Below the pieces are notes generated by a model. It searched no databases. It had not been told where the DNA came from and worked only from the letters and a program-made list of their open reading frames with translations. From assembly GCA_026168455.1 (NCBI GenBank), contig CM047431.1, forward strand, positions 47,619,466-47,683,465: a stretch of 64,000 nucleotides of DNA. The letters run 5' to 3'. Shown one piece after another: positions 35,932 to 47,462 of the stretch. Numbering within the stretch: the stretch's first letter is position 1; every line of letters starts with the position of its first letter. The DNA comes from Theocolax elegans (Eukaryota > Arthropoda > Insecta > Hymenoptera > Cerocephalidae). The position numbers and the translations under genes were made by a program.

Positions 35932-37411
35932 CTTTAATTTTTTGTTATAATCATACGTATTAGCAGTTAACCGCATGACTTTCCTAAAATCATTGATATT
36001 ATTCGTTTGTTCGTTCGTTTGTAAATTATTCGTTAGAAATAATAATAAAAAAAAACAATAAAAATATAGTAAATATACGATAACGTTGTTCCCGTCTTCT
36101 CCCATTTCGACAATACCGCCTATTGTAATGAACGTGAAAGCCAAGGGGAATAATGAAATAGTGATTATCGTAGTATTTTTCCGAGTAAGAACATTAGATG
36201 ATTGATTCGTTAAGGTTTGCGCGTGTGCAACGAGATAAATAAATAAATAAAAATATGAGGAAAGGAAAGGAAATAAACACACAAGTGAGTTGAACATCGT
36301 CGAAAAGTTGCGTCTAATAAAGAACCCTCTATATTCCTCTACATCGGCAATCTCCATGACTCAACAACCAAAGAAATCTCAGGATGAATGAATCACCTTA
36401 CAAAAATATCCTTTCTCTCTCTCTCTCGCCCCACCCCTCGTTTAAAAAACATTTTTTTTCTTATACCGATATCGCATATACACGTAGTTTATAACGCCTC
36501 GCAACATCGTTCCTATAGCACACGTATTGCATCGCGATTTATTAATCTCGTCTCTTTATCGACTCTTCGTTGATAACAATAATTAATTGTATTCGAATGG
36601 CTCGGTTTCCTTTAGAAAATATAAGAAAAATATACCTATATATATATATGTATATACATACACACGAGTGTATATACCAAATAATTCTTTTCTTTTCTTT
36701 CGATTTTTTTTTTATTTCTTCGACGAGAGCTGCCTCGCTATTAATTTACTATTAATTAGATCCTGCCGACGAGACTCAGCGAGAAAGTTACCGCGGTCAC
36801 GCATATGAATTATGGCTCGTCCAACCAGAAAAACGGAGAGAGAGAGAGAGAGAGAGAAGCGATCCAGCGCCTCTCTACGGATATATTCACTTCTCGGATA
36901 TAAATAAATTTTTTTTTCTTTTTGTTTCCTCGAGCGGTACACGCGCACACGTACATATCGCTAATTATAAACGATTTGACCGATTATATTGTATATGTAT
37001 AGGTATATATATATGTACGTTTGCACTTTTAATTTGGATTATTACAGATGCAGCGAACGAGTACGACAAATTATTTTTTTAATTTATATACTAATCCAAT
37101 CTTTAAATTTCTAATTAACAAGACGATATTCGTGCTATATATAAACATTTAACGTCGTTAAGACGATGCCACAACCGATATTTACGGGATCGAAGTTTAC
37201 AAAATACTTTTCATAGATAGATAATATTGATTTAAAAAAAACAGTGGGGTTAACTATCGCAATTTAAATAAATTGAAAAAGCTCTTCGTAAACTTTGACC
37301 CTGTAAATATCGATAAAGTATTAGCAGGTTTGGCGATATAAGGAAAGTTAGGTTAAGAAAATAATAAATAATAGGTTGGTTCTTTAACTTAAAGATTTAA
37401 AACTTTAATTG
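35932..37411. other. SP1 3' UTR then intergenic
   Basis: AATAAA words occur at about 36043-36060. CT-rich runs lie at 36413-36426, a GA run at 36834-36857, and AT/GTATAT runs near 36638-36665. No coding evidence; the minus-strand frame 35863-36357 overlaps SP1 exon 4 and is a shadow. Confidence 0.45.
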
Positions 37412-37860
37412 CGTGTTTGTAGTCAAAATGTAAACTTCTTTGGAAAATTTCAACAAGACAGAATAATTTTAACCAAAGTTATGCAAAAACATGTTTCTAA
37501 ATTATAGTTTGGTGCCAATAAATTATCCTCTACGCCGTCACATCAAAAATATATTTTTAAAGAATTAATATTGTATATGCAATAATAATAATGAAGTAAA
37601 CAATTTTTGTACGTATAAATAAATAAGTTTTTGATAAACAAAAACGCCATTATACTTGAAGGAATAATCACAAAAAAATTCAAACGAGTCCAAAAATTGA
37701 CTTTGCACCGACCATTAATTTTCACACATTTGACTACTTACCTTTGGTTGAAACAATTCTATCTTGTTGATATTTTCCAGATAAATTTATATTATTACTG
37801 CAAATATGCCACAAAAGTTTATTTATCATTAAGATAAAAAACAAATAGCTTATTTATTAT
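37412..37860. repeat. inverted repeat, dispersed family shared with 26319-26450
   Basis: The left part (CTTTGGAAAATTTCAACAAG near 37438) and the right part (CTTGTTGATATTTTCCAG near 37763) are inverted relatives. A third copy is at 26319-26450. Looks like a decayed DNA transposon; ends not resolved. Confidence 0.6.
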
Positions 37861-37874
37861 CAATCAATAATTTA

Positions 37875-39801
37875 AATTTTCCGCACTTAGAAACGGTTTC
37901 ATTGCAAAATTTTAAAACATTCGAATAAAGATACCAGGTTTCCCGCGAGCGGTAACCTTAAAACATAATTCTTATATAGGTTCGGACGGTTTTTTAAAGT
38001 TTTCATTACGTGATCTACAACTGGCTTGTCTTATAATTCCAGTATTTTTGAAGAGGTAAGTTGATTCAAATTGATTCTAAACAAAAAGCTAAAATGTAGC
38101 TAAAAATTAGTAATTTACATTAGTAAATCGTCAAAATTTAAAAAAAAGCATTTCATTGATAAGACAGAAATGGGAACAATGTTTTCATCTTTGTGCTTTT
38201 AATTTTAATAAAAAATATTAATTTTCGTGAAAATAACACTTTTTGTTAGTCCGTAACTTTAAGCGCGGGAAATTTAAAACATTAATTTTAGCTTTGCCTG
38301 CATATAGCTCTTACTAACAATAAATTATTTACTTCCTAATAAGAGTGTTTGTACAATCAAAATGTGAAACAGCGATATATTACACAGAGAATCTACGACG
38401 ATTTTCGTATACGTCGACGTATTAAACCCGTATACATAGTATATACAAACGATGACACGTATAACACACATTATACTTTCGCCGTTCCGAGTTAAAAGAA
38501 CGTTTTAACAGACAGGATTCAGCAGGGAAACGAAGAAAGAAAAAAAAAAGGATATATATATATAGTACAGATTGTAAGTGTACGATTGCGATCTTGTTAA
38601 TTTGACCATTAATAACATGCCCCGCGTGCGGACAAATTTCACCTACACACCTCTTAGGAGACGCAACGCTCTGCGCGTACTTACGGGATCTATATGTATA
38701 TGTATGAATGCATCGTTTAATTGAATGGGAAAAGCGCATGTACGTACACGCGTATATAGCCTTGAAATTACGAAAGTGCGTGCACACTTTCTCCTTAGCC
38801 TTCACCGTCATTCCTCACTTTTTTTTTCGTCTACATATATAAATTTTCCGCACTTAGAAACGGTTCATTGCAAAATTTTAAAACATTCGAATAAAGATAC
38901 CAGGTTTCCCGCGAGCGGTAACCTTAAAACATAATTCTTATATAGGTTCGGACGGTTTTTTAAAGTTTTCATTACGTGATCTACAACTGGCTTGTCTTAT
39001 AATTCCAGTATTTTTGAAGAGGTAAGTTGATTCAAATTGATTCTAAACAAAAAGCTAAAATGTAGCTAAAAATTAGTAATTTACATTAGTAAATCGTCAA
39101 AATTTAAAAAAAAGCATTTCATTGATAAGACAGAAATGGGAACAATGTTTTCATCTTTGTGCTTTTAATTTTAATAAAAAATATTAATTTTCGTGAAAAT
39201 AACACTTTTTGTTAGTCCGTAACTTTAAGCGCGGGAAATTTAAAACATTAATTTTAGCTTTGCCTGCATATAGCTCTTACTAACAATAAATTATTTACTT
39301 CCTAATAAGAGTGTTTGTACAATCAAAATGTGAAACAGCGATATATTACACAGAGAATCTACGACGATTTTCGTATACGTCGACGTATTAAACCCGTATA
39401 CATAGTATATACAAACGATGACACGTATAACACACATTATACTTTCGCCGTTCCGAGTTAAAAGAACGTTTTAACAGACAGGATTCAGCAGGGAAACGAA
39501 GAAAGAAAAAAAAAGGATATATATATATAGTACAGATTGTAAGTGTACGATTGCGATCTTGTTAATTTGACCATTAATAACATGCCCCGCGTGCGGACAA
39601 ATTTCACCTACACACCTCTTAGGAGACGCAACGCTCTGCGCGTACTTACGGGATCTATATGTATATGTATGAATGCATCGTTTAATTGAATGGGAAAAGC
39701 GCATGTACGTACACGCGTATATAGCCTTGAAATTACGAAAGTGCGTGCACACTTTCTCCTTAGCCTTCACCGTCATTCCTCACTTTTTTTTTCGTCTACA
39801 T
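37875..39801. repeat. 966-bp tandem duplication, non-coding
   Basis: Two almost identical copies, 37875-38841 and 38842-39801. The differences I see are in short runs (GGTTTCATT against GGTTCATT; one A fewer in an A-run). Paired short frames in each copy are shadows. Recent duplication or assembly artefact. Confidence 0.9.
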
Positions 39802-40610
39802 ATATATATGTACGGAAGTATATAACCTTCCTACCCTTTGTTGTTATATATCGATTCGTTCTAAAACACCATTCTACACGTATAGTGATACGATCTTAAT
39901 TATTCTAATGCATATAATATAATAATTTAAATTTTAATAACAAACTACGTATATAAATGTATTTTCGTGTAATCATCGTTATGGTTAATATAATCAAATA
40001 TAAAAATGTCCCGAGTGAGATATTTTTTGGATCAAATATTATTTCGCCGGTTTTGTTAATAGAAAACACAGTCACAATATCCGCTCTGCAGTTCATTCAA
40101 TATATATATATGTATAGGGCTTTGTTTGTGACTTGCACTTTCGATGCGCCCGCGAGAACGGGCATTGTCCAGTGGAGGGCGGGATTCAAACTTGGATCGT
40201 TTAATAGATCAGCCCTTGGTATCTTCTATTAGATGAATGATGCCATTTATGCGAGCTTCCATTATAATGTATTACTCTTTATATCGTCGTGAATATTCGG
40301 ACGAATAAATTCATCCAATTTACATTTTGATATTATTTATAAGGGGTCGTCAAATAAGATTCGTCGGTATGAAATACTATTTTAGATAAATCTTCGTGTT
40401 TCGAGAATCGCTAAGTTTTTAGCGAAGAATGTAACATTTTATTTAACATCTTTTAATATTTCATCGAACATTCATTATACATATATATATATATATATAG
40501 CGGAAGAAATGTTACACTTATAGTCTGTTAGGAATAAAATAAATTTTGTAGCTCAGTTTTTCAGCAATTTAAAGTTTGGATTTCCCATCGTGTTAGATCA
40601 GAATCACTTA
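39802..40610. other. intergenic, nothing firm
   Basis: AT runs at 40101-40110 and 40481-40498. At 40130-40200 a GC-richer patch contains, on the minus strand, a box B-like GTTTGAATCCC without a convincing cloverleaf. Confidence 0.4.
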
Positions 40611-40880
40611 CCCGCGTAAAAATTTATGTTTATCTAAATTTTAAATAAAATTAAAGTTTGGGAAAAGTTGATATCAACGTGTCTACAAGACAGTCCCAAA
40701 CTTAGAAAAACGTTAATTAAGCAATTGTATAAAGTTTATACCAAATTAAAATAATATATTAGGTACAAATAAAAATATTGATAAACTTGTAAAATTTGGA
40801 TTAATAAAAAAAAATACCCAAAAAACTTATTATTCCGAGATTTGAAATTTTGATCTTCTACTTCGATGTCCCCTACTGTA

Positions 40881-40931
40881 CGATTAGTACTTGGATGGGT
40901 GGCCGCCTGGTAACCCCCCGTGCTGTTAGCA
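40881..40931 (+). pseudogene. 5S rRNA 3' fragment
   Basis: TTAGTACTTGGATGGGTGGC and the following bases match the 3' half of 5S rRNA up to GTTAGC, followed by a T-run. The 5' half, including much of the internal promoter, is missing. It begins the first of two spacer repeat units. Confidence 0.85.
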
Positions 40932-41265
40932 ATATCTTTTTTATGATTTATGCTGCTCTTTTACTAAATAAAGTAATATTTTCCACTGACTAAAATATTT
41001 TTCAAATTTCTAGTAATTATTTTAATACTAATTAATATTGTTACTGACCTTTAAATTTGATCGTCCATGAATGTAATATTAAAAATAATAACATGTTCCG
41101 CAGTATTAAATAATATTCTCTGTTGCCCGTGATTCACAGTCAATTAGTAAATAATATGTGTATACACTGATTTTTAAGTAGAATTATGTACGTTTATATC
41201 CAAGAACTATTTTTTGTGAATTTTTAAAGCAAGCCCTCAGCTTGAACTTACGGAGATAAGCTTTC

Positions 41266-41384
41266 GTCAACGGCCATATCACGCTGAATACACTGGTTCT
41301 CGTCCGATCACCAAAGTTAAGCAGCATTGAGCGCGGTTAGTACTTGGATGGGTGACCGCTTGGGAACCCCGCGTGCTGTTGGCA
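41266..41384 (+). rRNA. 5S rRNA gene copy, possibly degenerate
   Basis: A full-length 119-nt 5S sequence starting GTCAACGGCCATATCACGC and ending GTGCTGTTGGCA, with a T-run terminator at about 41387-41397. The internal promoter words (AAGTTAAGCAGC, GGTTAGTACTTGGATGGGTG) are present. Several C-to-T type changes relative to the usual insect 5S (for example GCATTGAGC in place of GCGTCGGGC) weaken helix pairing, so it may be a pseudogene or variant copy. It lies inside a transposon and not in a conventional array. Confidence 0.8.
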
Positions 41385-41597
41385 TTATTTTTTTTTTTAT
41401 AATTTATGTTGCTCTTTTACTAAATAAAGTAATACTACATATATAATCCACTAACTAAAATATTTTTCGAATTTTTAGTAATTATTTCGATACTTAAAAA
41501 TATTATTATTCATCTTTAAATTTGGTCATCCATGTTTGTAATATCCATCGCAAATGAAATATTAAAAATAATAATAACAACATGTTTCGCAATCTTA

Positions 41598-42397
41598 CAC
41601 GGAGAGAAATGTTGTATTAAAAATTACAAAATATTTTGTAAAAATTTCAATAGTTTTTAGTAAAGAAATTACAGACTGATATACTGAGAAAACTTACTAT
41701 AGTCTATATCAAAATTTAGAAAAATTATAGTAAATATTACAAGAATTATAGTAAATTTTATTATAATCTATATAGTAATTTCCCTAGTAGAATTCAGAAT
41801 ATAAGAAATAGCTGGGAAATTAATAAATGGAGAGCGAAAATGGTTAGGTATTGACTCCCGATGAAACGCTTTTTCGCCCATTTCTTGCACATTTATTGGA
41901 ATGAGCAAAATAAAGTATTCATTTCTGGGTAATGTTCTAAACAAAATGCGAAGCATGTTGTGAAATTTGATCCCTTTTACCATTTCCAATCGAGTCCGAC
42001 GATTGTTTGCGTCGTACAAACACTCATTTTCAAGATATTTCAACTTTTATAAATTAATCACCAAATTGATCCGAAACATTTTTGCAGGCTTGTTCATAAC
42101 CTACAATGCGTCAGGTATCCTGCTTACGGAAAATAGTTTTACAAGCTTCAAAATACTTAGTTCAATCCGAACATTTATAGATTATGCTATAAAATAGCTA
42201 GGAAAGGTTAAAAAAAGCGTTTCATCGCAAGCCCATAAATTTACCTAGTTTTAGCCTATTTCGAGTTTAATTGATGGCTTGGTACTGCTCACTAAATGGA
42301 TTTTTTACTGGAAACTATAGTAATTACCCTAATTTGTCAGTCTGTGATTTATTTACTATACACTATTGTAATTTTTAATCTAAACTTTTTCTCAGTG
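41598..42397. mobile_element. CACGGAG-family MITE inserted in 5S spacer
   Basis: Ends CACGGAGAGAAATG and TTTTTCTCAGTG with TA on both sides. The sister 5S spacer unit (around 41095-41105) reads straight across this point, giving an empty-site comparison that fixes the boundaries. It is itself interrupted by the CCCTAG MITE at 41782-42311. Confidence 0.8.
41782..42311 (-). mobile_element. CCCTAGTAGAA-family MITE, nested
   Basis: About 530 bp, an inverted close relative of 44116-44662 over its full length. The left end is intact (CCCTAGTAGAATTCAG); the right end is degenerate (TTTTTTACTGG). Confidence 0.8.
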
Positions 42398-42940
42398 TAA
42401 ATAATATTCTCCGTTGCCGTTGGTTCACAGTATATTAGTAAATAATTTGTATGTAGACCGATTTTTAAGTAGTCTTAGGTACATTTAAATCCACTATAAA
42501 CTTATATAATAAATATTATTTTTGTTTTCACGCAACTAAATTTATAGTAATGATTTCAAAATAAATTCATATAAAACATACAATCATTTTAACGATAGTC
42601 TTATAGGAGCTTCATATAAATAAAAAATTATTTTCACCACATTAGGGCCATACTAAAACCCCATTATGAACCAAAGAGGAATCTTGTCCGATTCTATTGT
42701 AGATCCGTATCATGTTTTTAAGGCACCATAAGCCATAATTTATTATTTCAAATTGCGTAAGTTCTAAAATACTTTTTTTAATCTTACCTAAGACATTATT
42801 TTATGCTTTATAAACTTTATACAAATGCTTTATTAACATATTCCAAGTTTGGTAATGTCTCGTTGAACACATTGATATGAACTTTCCCCAAACTTTAACT
42901 GTATATAAAATTTAGATAATCATAAATTTTTTTTCACAGG

Positions 42941-43205
42941 TAATTATTAATTTCAATTTGTTCACCTACTCATTTTGACTTTAAAATAATTTCTCTAACT
43001 TTACGTGCGATTGATTTTCAATGAATGAATGGTCATTTGATTGTGACTTGCTCGATGAAACCGACTTTTCCAAATTGCCTTTATTTATCCCAAGAGAAAT
43101 ATTTATAAACTATACAAACATTTTGTACAAAGATTATACTGAACTTTTGTCTAATATTGCACATGTTAAATTTTTTTCATATTACGGAAAAACATCAATA
43201 AAAAA
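42941..43205 (+). other. short unrecognised open frame
   Basis: From 43021 an ATG-led frame (MNEWSFDCDLLDETDFSKLP...) stays open for about 60 codons into the next element. No domain recognised. It could be a stranded exon of a transposon gene or chance. Confidence 0.25.
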
Positions 43206-43652
43206 CCGACGCGGTGGCGGAGTGGCGGAGACGCCCCTCGGTCGGTCACGGAAGTTAAGCAGTATTGAGCGCGGTACCCAAGTGGATGGGTGACGTTCTC
43301 GGTCGCTTGGCTTTCGTGGCGGGTTAGGTGTTTTTTCACACTTCACAACGTGAGCGGGAGGTGTGAAACATTCGGTTTCGGTGTCAAGGCCTACGCAATG
43401 TGACTTTGACACCCAAAAAGAATGTTTCGAATACACCGGCCATCTCGGGTGAGGTTTTCCCTGCTTCACAGGTTTCCCTCATCCACGGGCATAACCCCGG
43501 GCGAATGCGAGATGGTGGGGTTTTTAAGGGAGGTATAAAGCACCCACACATAGGTGGTAGGTGGACACCGTTAAAGTCCCCAGGGGATAAACGGTAGGAA
43601 GTGCCAGGAAAAAGAGGGCATAAAAATCTAGAATAAAAAAAAGAATAAAAAA
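43206..43652 (+). mobile_element. 5S rRNA-derived SINE-like element
   Basis: A GC-rich island of about 430 bp in AT-rich DNA. The head has box A-like TGGCGGAGTGG and then a 5S-like block (GAAGTTAAGCAGTATTGAGC, then AGTGGATGGGTGACG). The body has no coding content I recognise. The tail is A-rich (AATAAAAAAAAGAATAAAAAA). A Pol III-type 5S head, non-coding body and A-rich tail is the layout of a 5S-derived SINE. ACATCA occurs on both flanks (about 43192 and 43654) and may be the target duplication. Frames read through it are shadows. Confidence 0.65.
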
Positions 43653-45495
43653 TACATCAGAAAATATTATTTTGTAAATGTACAAAAATTTATTTTATCT
43701 ATATACTACTTTGTCTCCAAGTGAATTTATTTTTAAACTGTTTTCTTATCTGCAGGTTTGTCATTTTAAATTTAGATTTGATAGTAATTTTTTAACTCCA
43801 CTTAGCGAAATATAACTAGGGCGTCTCGCGCGCAAGTTTCAGTACACAGAAAAGGAAAGTAAATGTGATAAAATATTGAGCAATTTAAATTAGTCTATAA
43901 TTAATATAGTTTTCATATGATTTTCATGAAGTTTTACTGTATGATATTAGTTATTCTAATATAAAGTTAAGTGAGCATTACAAAATAGCAGAAGCTCTTG
44001 TCCAGTATTTGTCCAATGTTGGCAGTGTTCGAAATAATAGAATAATAACTATTTTTGGATGGTAAATAATTTTTATTTATTATCTAGTTAATTTATTTAT
44101 TGTATAAGATTTATACCCTAGTAGAATTGAAATAAATCCATTTAGTGAGCAGTACCAAGCCAGTTAAACTAGAAATAGGCTAAAACTAGGTATATTTTTG
44201 GGGTTGCGATGAAACGCTTTTTTTAACCTTTCCTAGCTATTTTATAGCATAATCTATAAATGTTCGGATTGAACTAAGTATTTTGAAGGTTGTAAAACTA
44301 GTTTTCGTAAGCAGGATACCTGGCGCATTATAGGCTATGAACAAGCCTGCAAAAATGTTTCGGATCAATTTGGTGATTAATTTATAAAAGTTAAAATATC
44401 TTGAAAATGAGTGTTTGTACGACGCAAACAATCGTCGGACTCGATTGGAAATGGTAAAAGGGATCAAATTTCACAACATGCTTCGCATTTTGTTTAGAAC
44501 ATTACCCAGAAATGAATACTTTATGTTTGGTGGTTATGCTCATTCCAATAAATGTGCAAGAAATGGGCGAAAAAGCGTTTCATCGGGAGTCAATGCCTAA
44601 CCATTTTCGCTGTCCATTTATTAATTTCTCAGCTATTTCTTATATTCTGAATTCTACTAGGGTATTTTATTTATTTTTGAAAATATTAAGTTGCCGTAAG
44701 TTGTCAATAACTAAGTAATATTTATTTTTTTTTTACATTTTATTATTTTTTAAATTGTAGAATACTTTATAATTAAATTTAAGGTACTTTATATAAGATA
44801 ATTATGAATTATAGGAGTAATTCACCTACTAGTCAGTTTTAATACAAGAGTAACAATGGTAGTCAGTCGAACAATAATGGTTCAATTCAACAATAACCAC
44901 GAGCCTCTTGTTTTGTATTGGGATAGTTTTGGCGATGTTTAATCTTTCTCAAGGTTGATCTGGTATATATCATTAATGGTTTGTAACATTTTATTATTAC
45001 ATTTTTTAATTTATTTTAAATTACATTAAGTTTGCATTTAATGTTGTATTTATTATTTTACTATTAAAGTTCTTATTATGTAATAATAAATACAATAATT
45101 TAAAAGAATGGCACTTACAATTATTAAGACCGAGAACATATTCAGGGTAAATATATTAATTACATAGATATTAATTTTGAAGTAAGCTTATAAAATTAAT
45201 AATTTAAGCACAGTATAATTTTTATTTAACATATATAACAATTGTTAAATTATGTAATTATGCAATATTAATTAAAGTGTTTTTCGAACATCATTAAGAT
45301 TTTCAATCCATTAACTGATATTTAATGTGTTATCTTCTAACAACTTTTATTACTTTAATGTGATATTTTTTACGTTTTTGAATATTTAGTTTTATTTTCT
45401 ATTACATAATAATAGGTTTTTTATACGTTTTTGAATATTAGTTTTATTTTCTATTACAATAATAATAGGTTTTTATTTTTATTTTATATTTACAG
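43653..45495. other. intergenic with MITE and possible upstream pseudo-exon
   Basis: Apart from the MITE at 44116-44662, a stretch at 44803-44945 reads as an Asn/Ser-rich frame interrupted by stops, just upstream of the LARP1-like pseudogene, and might be a decayed exon of it. A 50-bp direct repeat lies at 45371-45475. Confidence 0.35.
44116..44662 (+). mobile_element. CCCTAGTAGAA-family MITE, full length
   Basis: 547 bp, ends CCCTAGTAGAATT and complement, flanked by TA (44114-44115 and 44663-44664). The inverted sister copy is at 41782-42311. Short frames inside mirror those of the sister and are not genes. Confidence 0.85.
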
Positions 45496-46347
45496 AAGTA
45501 GTGCTGATACAAGTTCAAACGAAGGTTTCTTAGCTAGTATATAGTTACGGTGGTGCTCCGCAATCATTGCCAACGTTCCAACATCCTAGTCATTCGTTAT
45601 TGAAAGTAATCGGTTTCACTCAACAAGTGTATCATAAATATCATTCACGTTGTTTAAAAGGTAAGATATTAAAAAACCTTGAATTTACTTTTTGTAACTA
45701 AGTTGTAAATTCTTGATGTGATGATGATTATTATAATATGTTTTCATTTCTTAGCTAAAGAAATCATGTTGATATTAATCATGTTGTTATCTTCATTATT
45801 TATAAAATTTAGATAAAGTCATTCACTTTAGAATTCATGGAATCTCTTTTTATTTCAGAGCGTAAACAACTTGGTATAGAGAAGTTACAAGAGGTGAACA
45901 CACTCTTCCAATTTTGGTCATTTTTTTTTAAAGGAGAATTTCAATTGCACTATGTACGAAGAGTTTAGGACAATAGCTTATGAAGATGTATGTGAAGGAT
46001 ATTGTTATGGGTTTAAGTGTCTGTTTTGATTTTATAATTACTGTTTAGAACAAAAATTCAACCACAACTTTATAAAGATTTTCAAGTGGAAACAGTGAAA
46101 AATTATAAAAGTGGTAAGTGCATTTATCTACATAAGATATATATTCAGAATTTTCAGATAGAAATTGTATTTTAGAGTACAAATAATATTTATACTTTGA
46201 AATTGTTATATTGAATTACATTATTAAAAAATCTTAAGATATATTACAATGTAATTGTTTATTAACAGGTATATTATTTTATACATGCATATATTATTTT
46301 TTTAGAAAGAAAAGTATGGCTTAAACATTCTTGGAGAAGGAGAAGGT
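45496..46347 (+). pseudogene. LARP1-like pseudogene (DM15 region), introns retained
   Basis: Exon-like blocks 45496-45660, 45859-46113 and about 46306-46347 encode pieces matching the C-terminal DM15 repeats of La-related protein 1: GFTQQVYHKYHSRCLK, joined in phase 1 to ERKQLGI, then NTLFQFWSFF, MYEEFRTIAYED and LYKDFQVETVKNY. LARP1 binds capped 5'TOP mRNAs through this region. Here the second block has an extra base after the F-run near 45933, an in-frame TGA in CLF-FYNY and a one-base loss near 46063, so it cannot encode the protein. Retained introns with good GT-AG sites show a duplicated gene segment and not a retrocopy. The N-terminal La module is not seen. Confidence 0.75.
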
Positions 46348-46841
46348 GGGTATAAAACATTTGTTTAAATTGTCCTTTGTACATCAAAAGTATTGTAATT
46401 TAAGTTTTTATTATAGCATAAAATAAATTATTTTTTACTTTTTGTAAAATAATTGTAAAATAATTAATTTATTTTAAAGATGAGTATGAAAGTGTAGTGC
46501 ATTTAAATGATGAAGTCATACCAGTTGGGTACCTGAATTTCAAAAAAATACGCCTTCAAAACAAAAATATTAGATAGGAATCATTTTTAGTAACAATAAT
46601 AATAATTTCAATATTTTATTTTTCATTTTTTACATAAATATAATTAATTTTAGAATGGTGTACAAAATTTGACACTTCAAGAAAGACTGAAAAATTGGCG
46701 GTTAAGGCGTCACTTGACTATATTTCTGAAATAGTTGGACCAGATTTACAAGATGGTAGCAATTTATCTGATGACGAAAATGATGAACCGGAGAAAGATA
46801 TTAAAGACTTACATATAACAAATACTGATAAAAGAAAATGA
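46348..46841 (+). other. two possible exons, unrecognised
   Basis: After the LARP1-like blocks, an acceptor at about 46653 opens a frame of 61 codons ending TGA at 46841 (acidic: LQDGSNLSDDENDEPE...). A shorter block near 46480-46575 also reads open (DEYESVVHLNDEVIPVGYL). Neither resembles LARP1 as I know it. They could be the end of another duplicated gene. Confidence 0.35.
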
Positions 46842-47462
46842 TATTACATCAACAATAATTATACAATAAAAGTCAACTTTTTAACGTTTTTTCATATTTT
46901 TTTTATTTCTTTAACCATTTTTATGTTTATCTTCGAAAATAGTGTTTTTATGTTTTATCTTCGAAAATATTGTTTTGAGCGTTAAGTGTACAATAGGAAA
47001 AAGTTTTGTTATTTTGAGAGGAACATTTCGTCCGTATGAAGTTTTTATGTAGGATTAATACATTTCAAGATAATGCTACAAAACCGTTTCTAAGGAATTA
47101 AAAATAATGCCATAGCTTAAAGTGTTTGAGTGCTATATATCTGAAAATAGGACCATTATCTAATTACATTTTGACGAAGTTACCTTGTGAATCTCAGCTG
47201 AATCGGTAAAAAATTGACTGAGTTATCTTGGATACATGATTACATACATACATACATCCATACATACATCTTAGGGAGGGCCTTAAATGAATTCTAATAC
47301 ACATAAATTTCTCTTACAAACTATTATCTAGTATATTTTGATGCATCACACATTTTGCGGTGATGAAAATATAAGGCTCTCCCGTGTAGCGGTCGTGCCT
47401 AAAAACGTACAAAATACGATATCTTGAAAAAAACTTTTCGTAAAATTTAAGCTATATACTAT
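46842..47462. other. intergenic, possible LINE 3' tail
   Basis: A CATA tetranucleotide run at about 47240-47270, preceded by unique sequence, resembles the 3' tail of some non-LTR elements, but no coding part is present. Confidence 0.3.

Larger units (their letters stand above)
40611..42940. mobile_element. non-autonomous CCCGCG-type transposon carrying 5S rDNA units
   Basis: The left end CCCGCGTAAAAATTTATG (40611) and the complement of the right end (CCTGTGAAAAAAAATTTATG, to 42940) align for about 155 bp at roughly three-quarters identity. TA flanks both ends (40609-40610, 42941-42942). The subterminal block (ATATCAATGTGTTCAACGAG in the right arm) resembles the one in the 9-kb transposon, so the two are relatives. 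Inside are a partial and a full-length 5S rRNA sequence, each followed by the same AT-rich spacer, and two nested MITEs. No transposase; it would need enzyme from an autonomous relative. Confidence 0.7.

Noticed and set aside
38422..39776. Matching 129- and 101-residue frames
   Set aside because: They arise from the 966-bp tandem duplication; no domain or splice sites.
40130..40210. Box B-like GTTTGAATCCC on the minus strand
   Set aside because: No matching box A at tRNA spacing and no cloverleaf could be drawn.
43182..43597. Open frames in the GC-rich island
   Set aside because: They read through a 5S-derived SINE-like element in several frames; high GC explains the absence of stops.
41768..44718. 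Paired 61-91 residue frames around 42 and 44.5 kb
   Set aside because: Mirror images from two inverted MITE copies.
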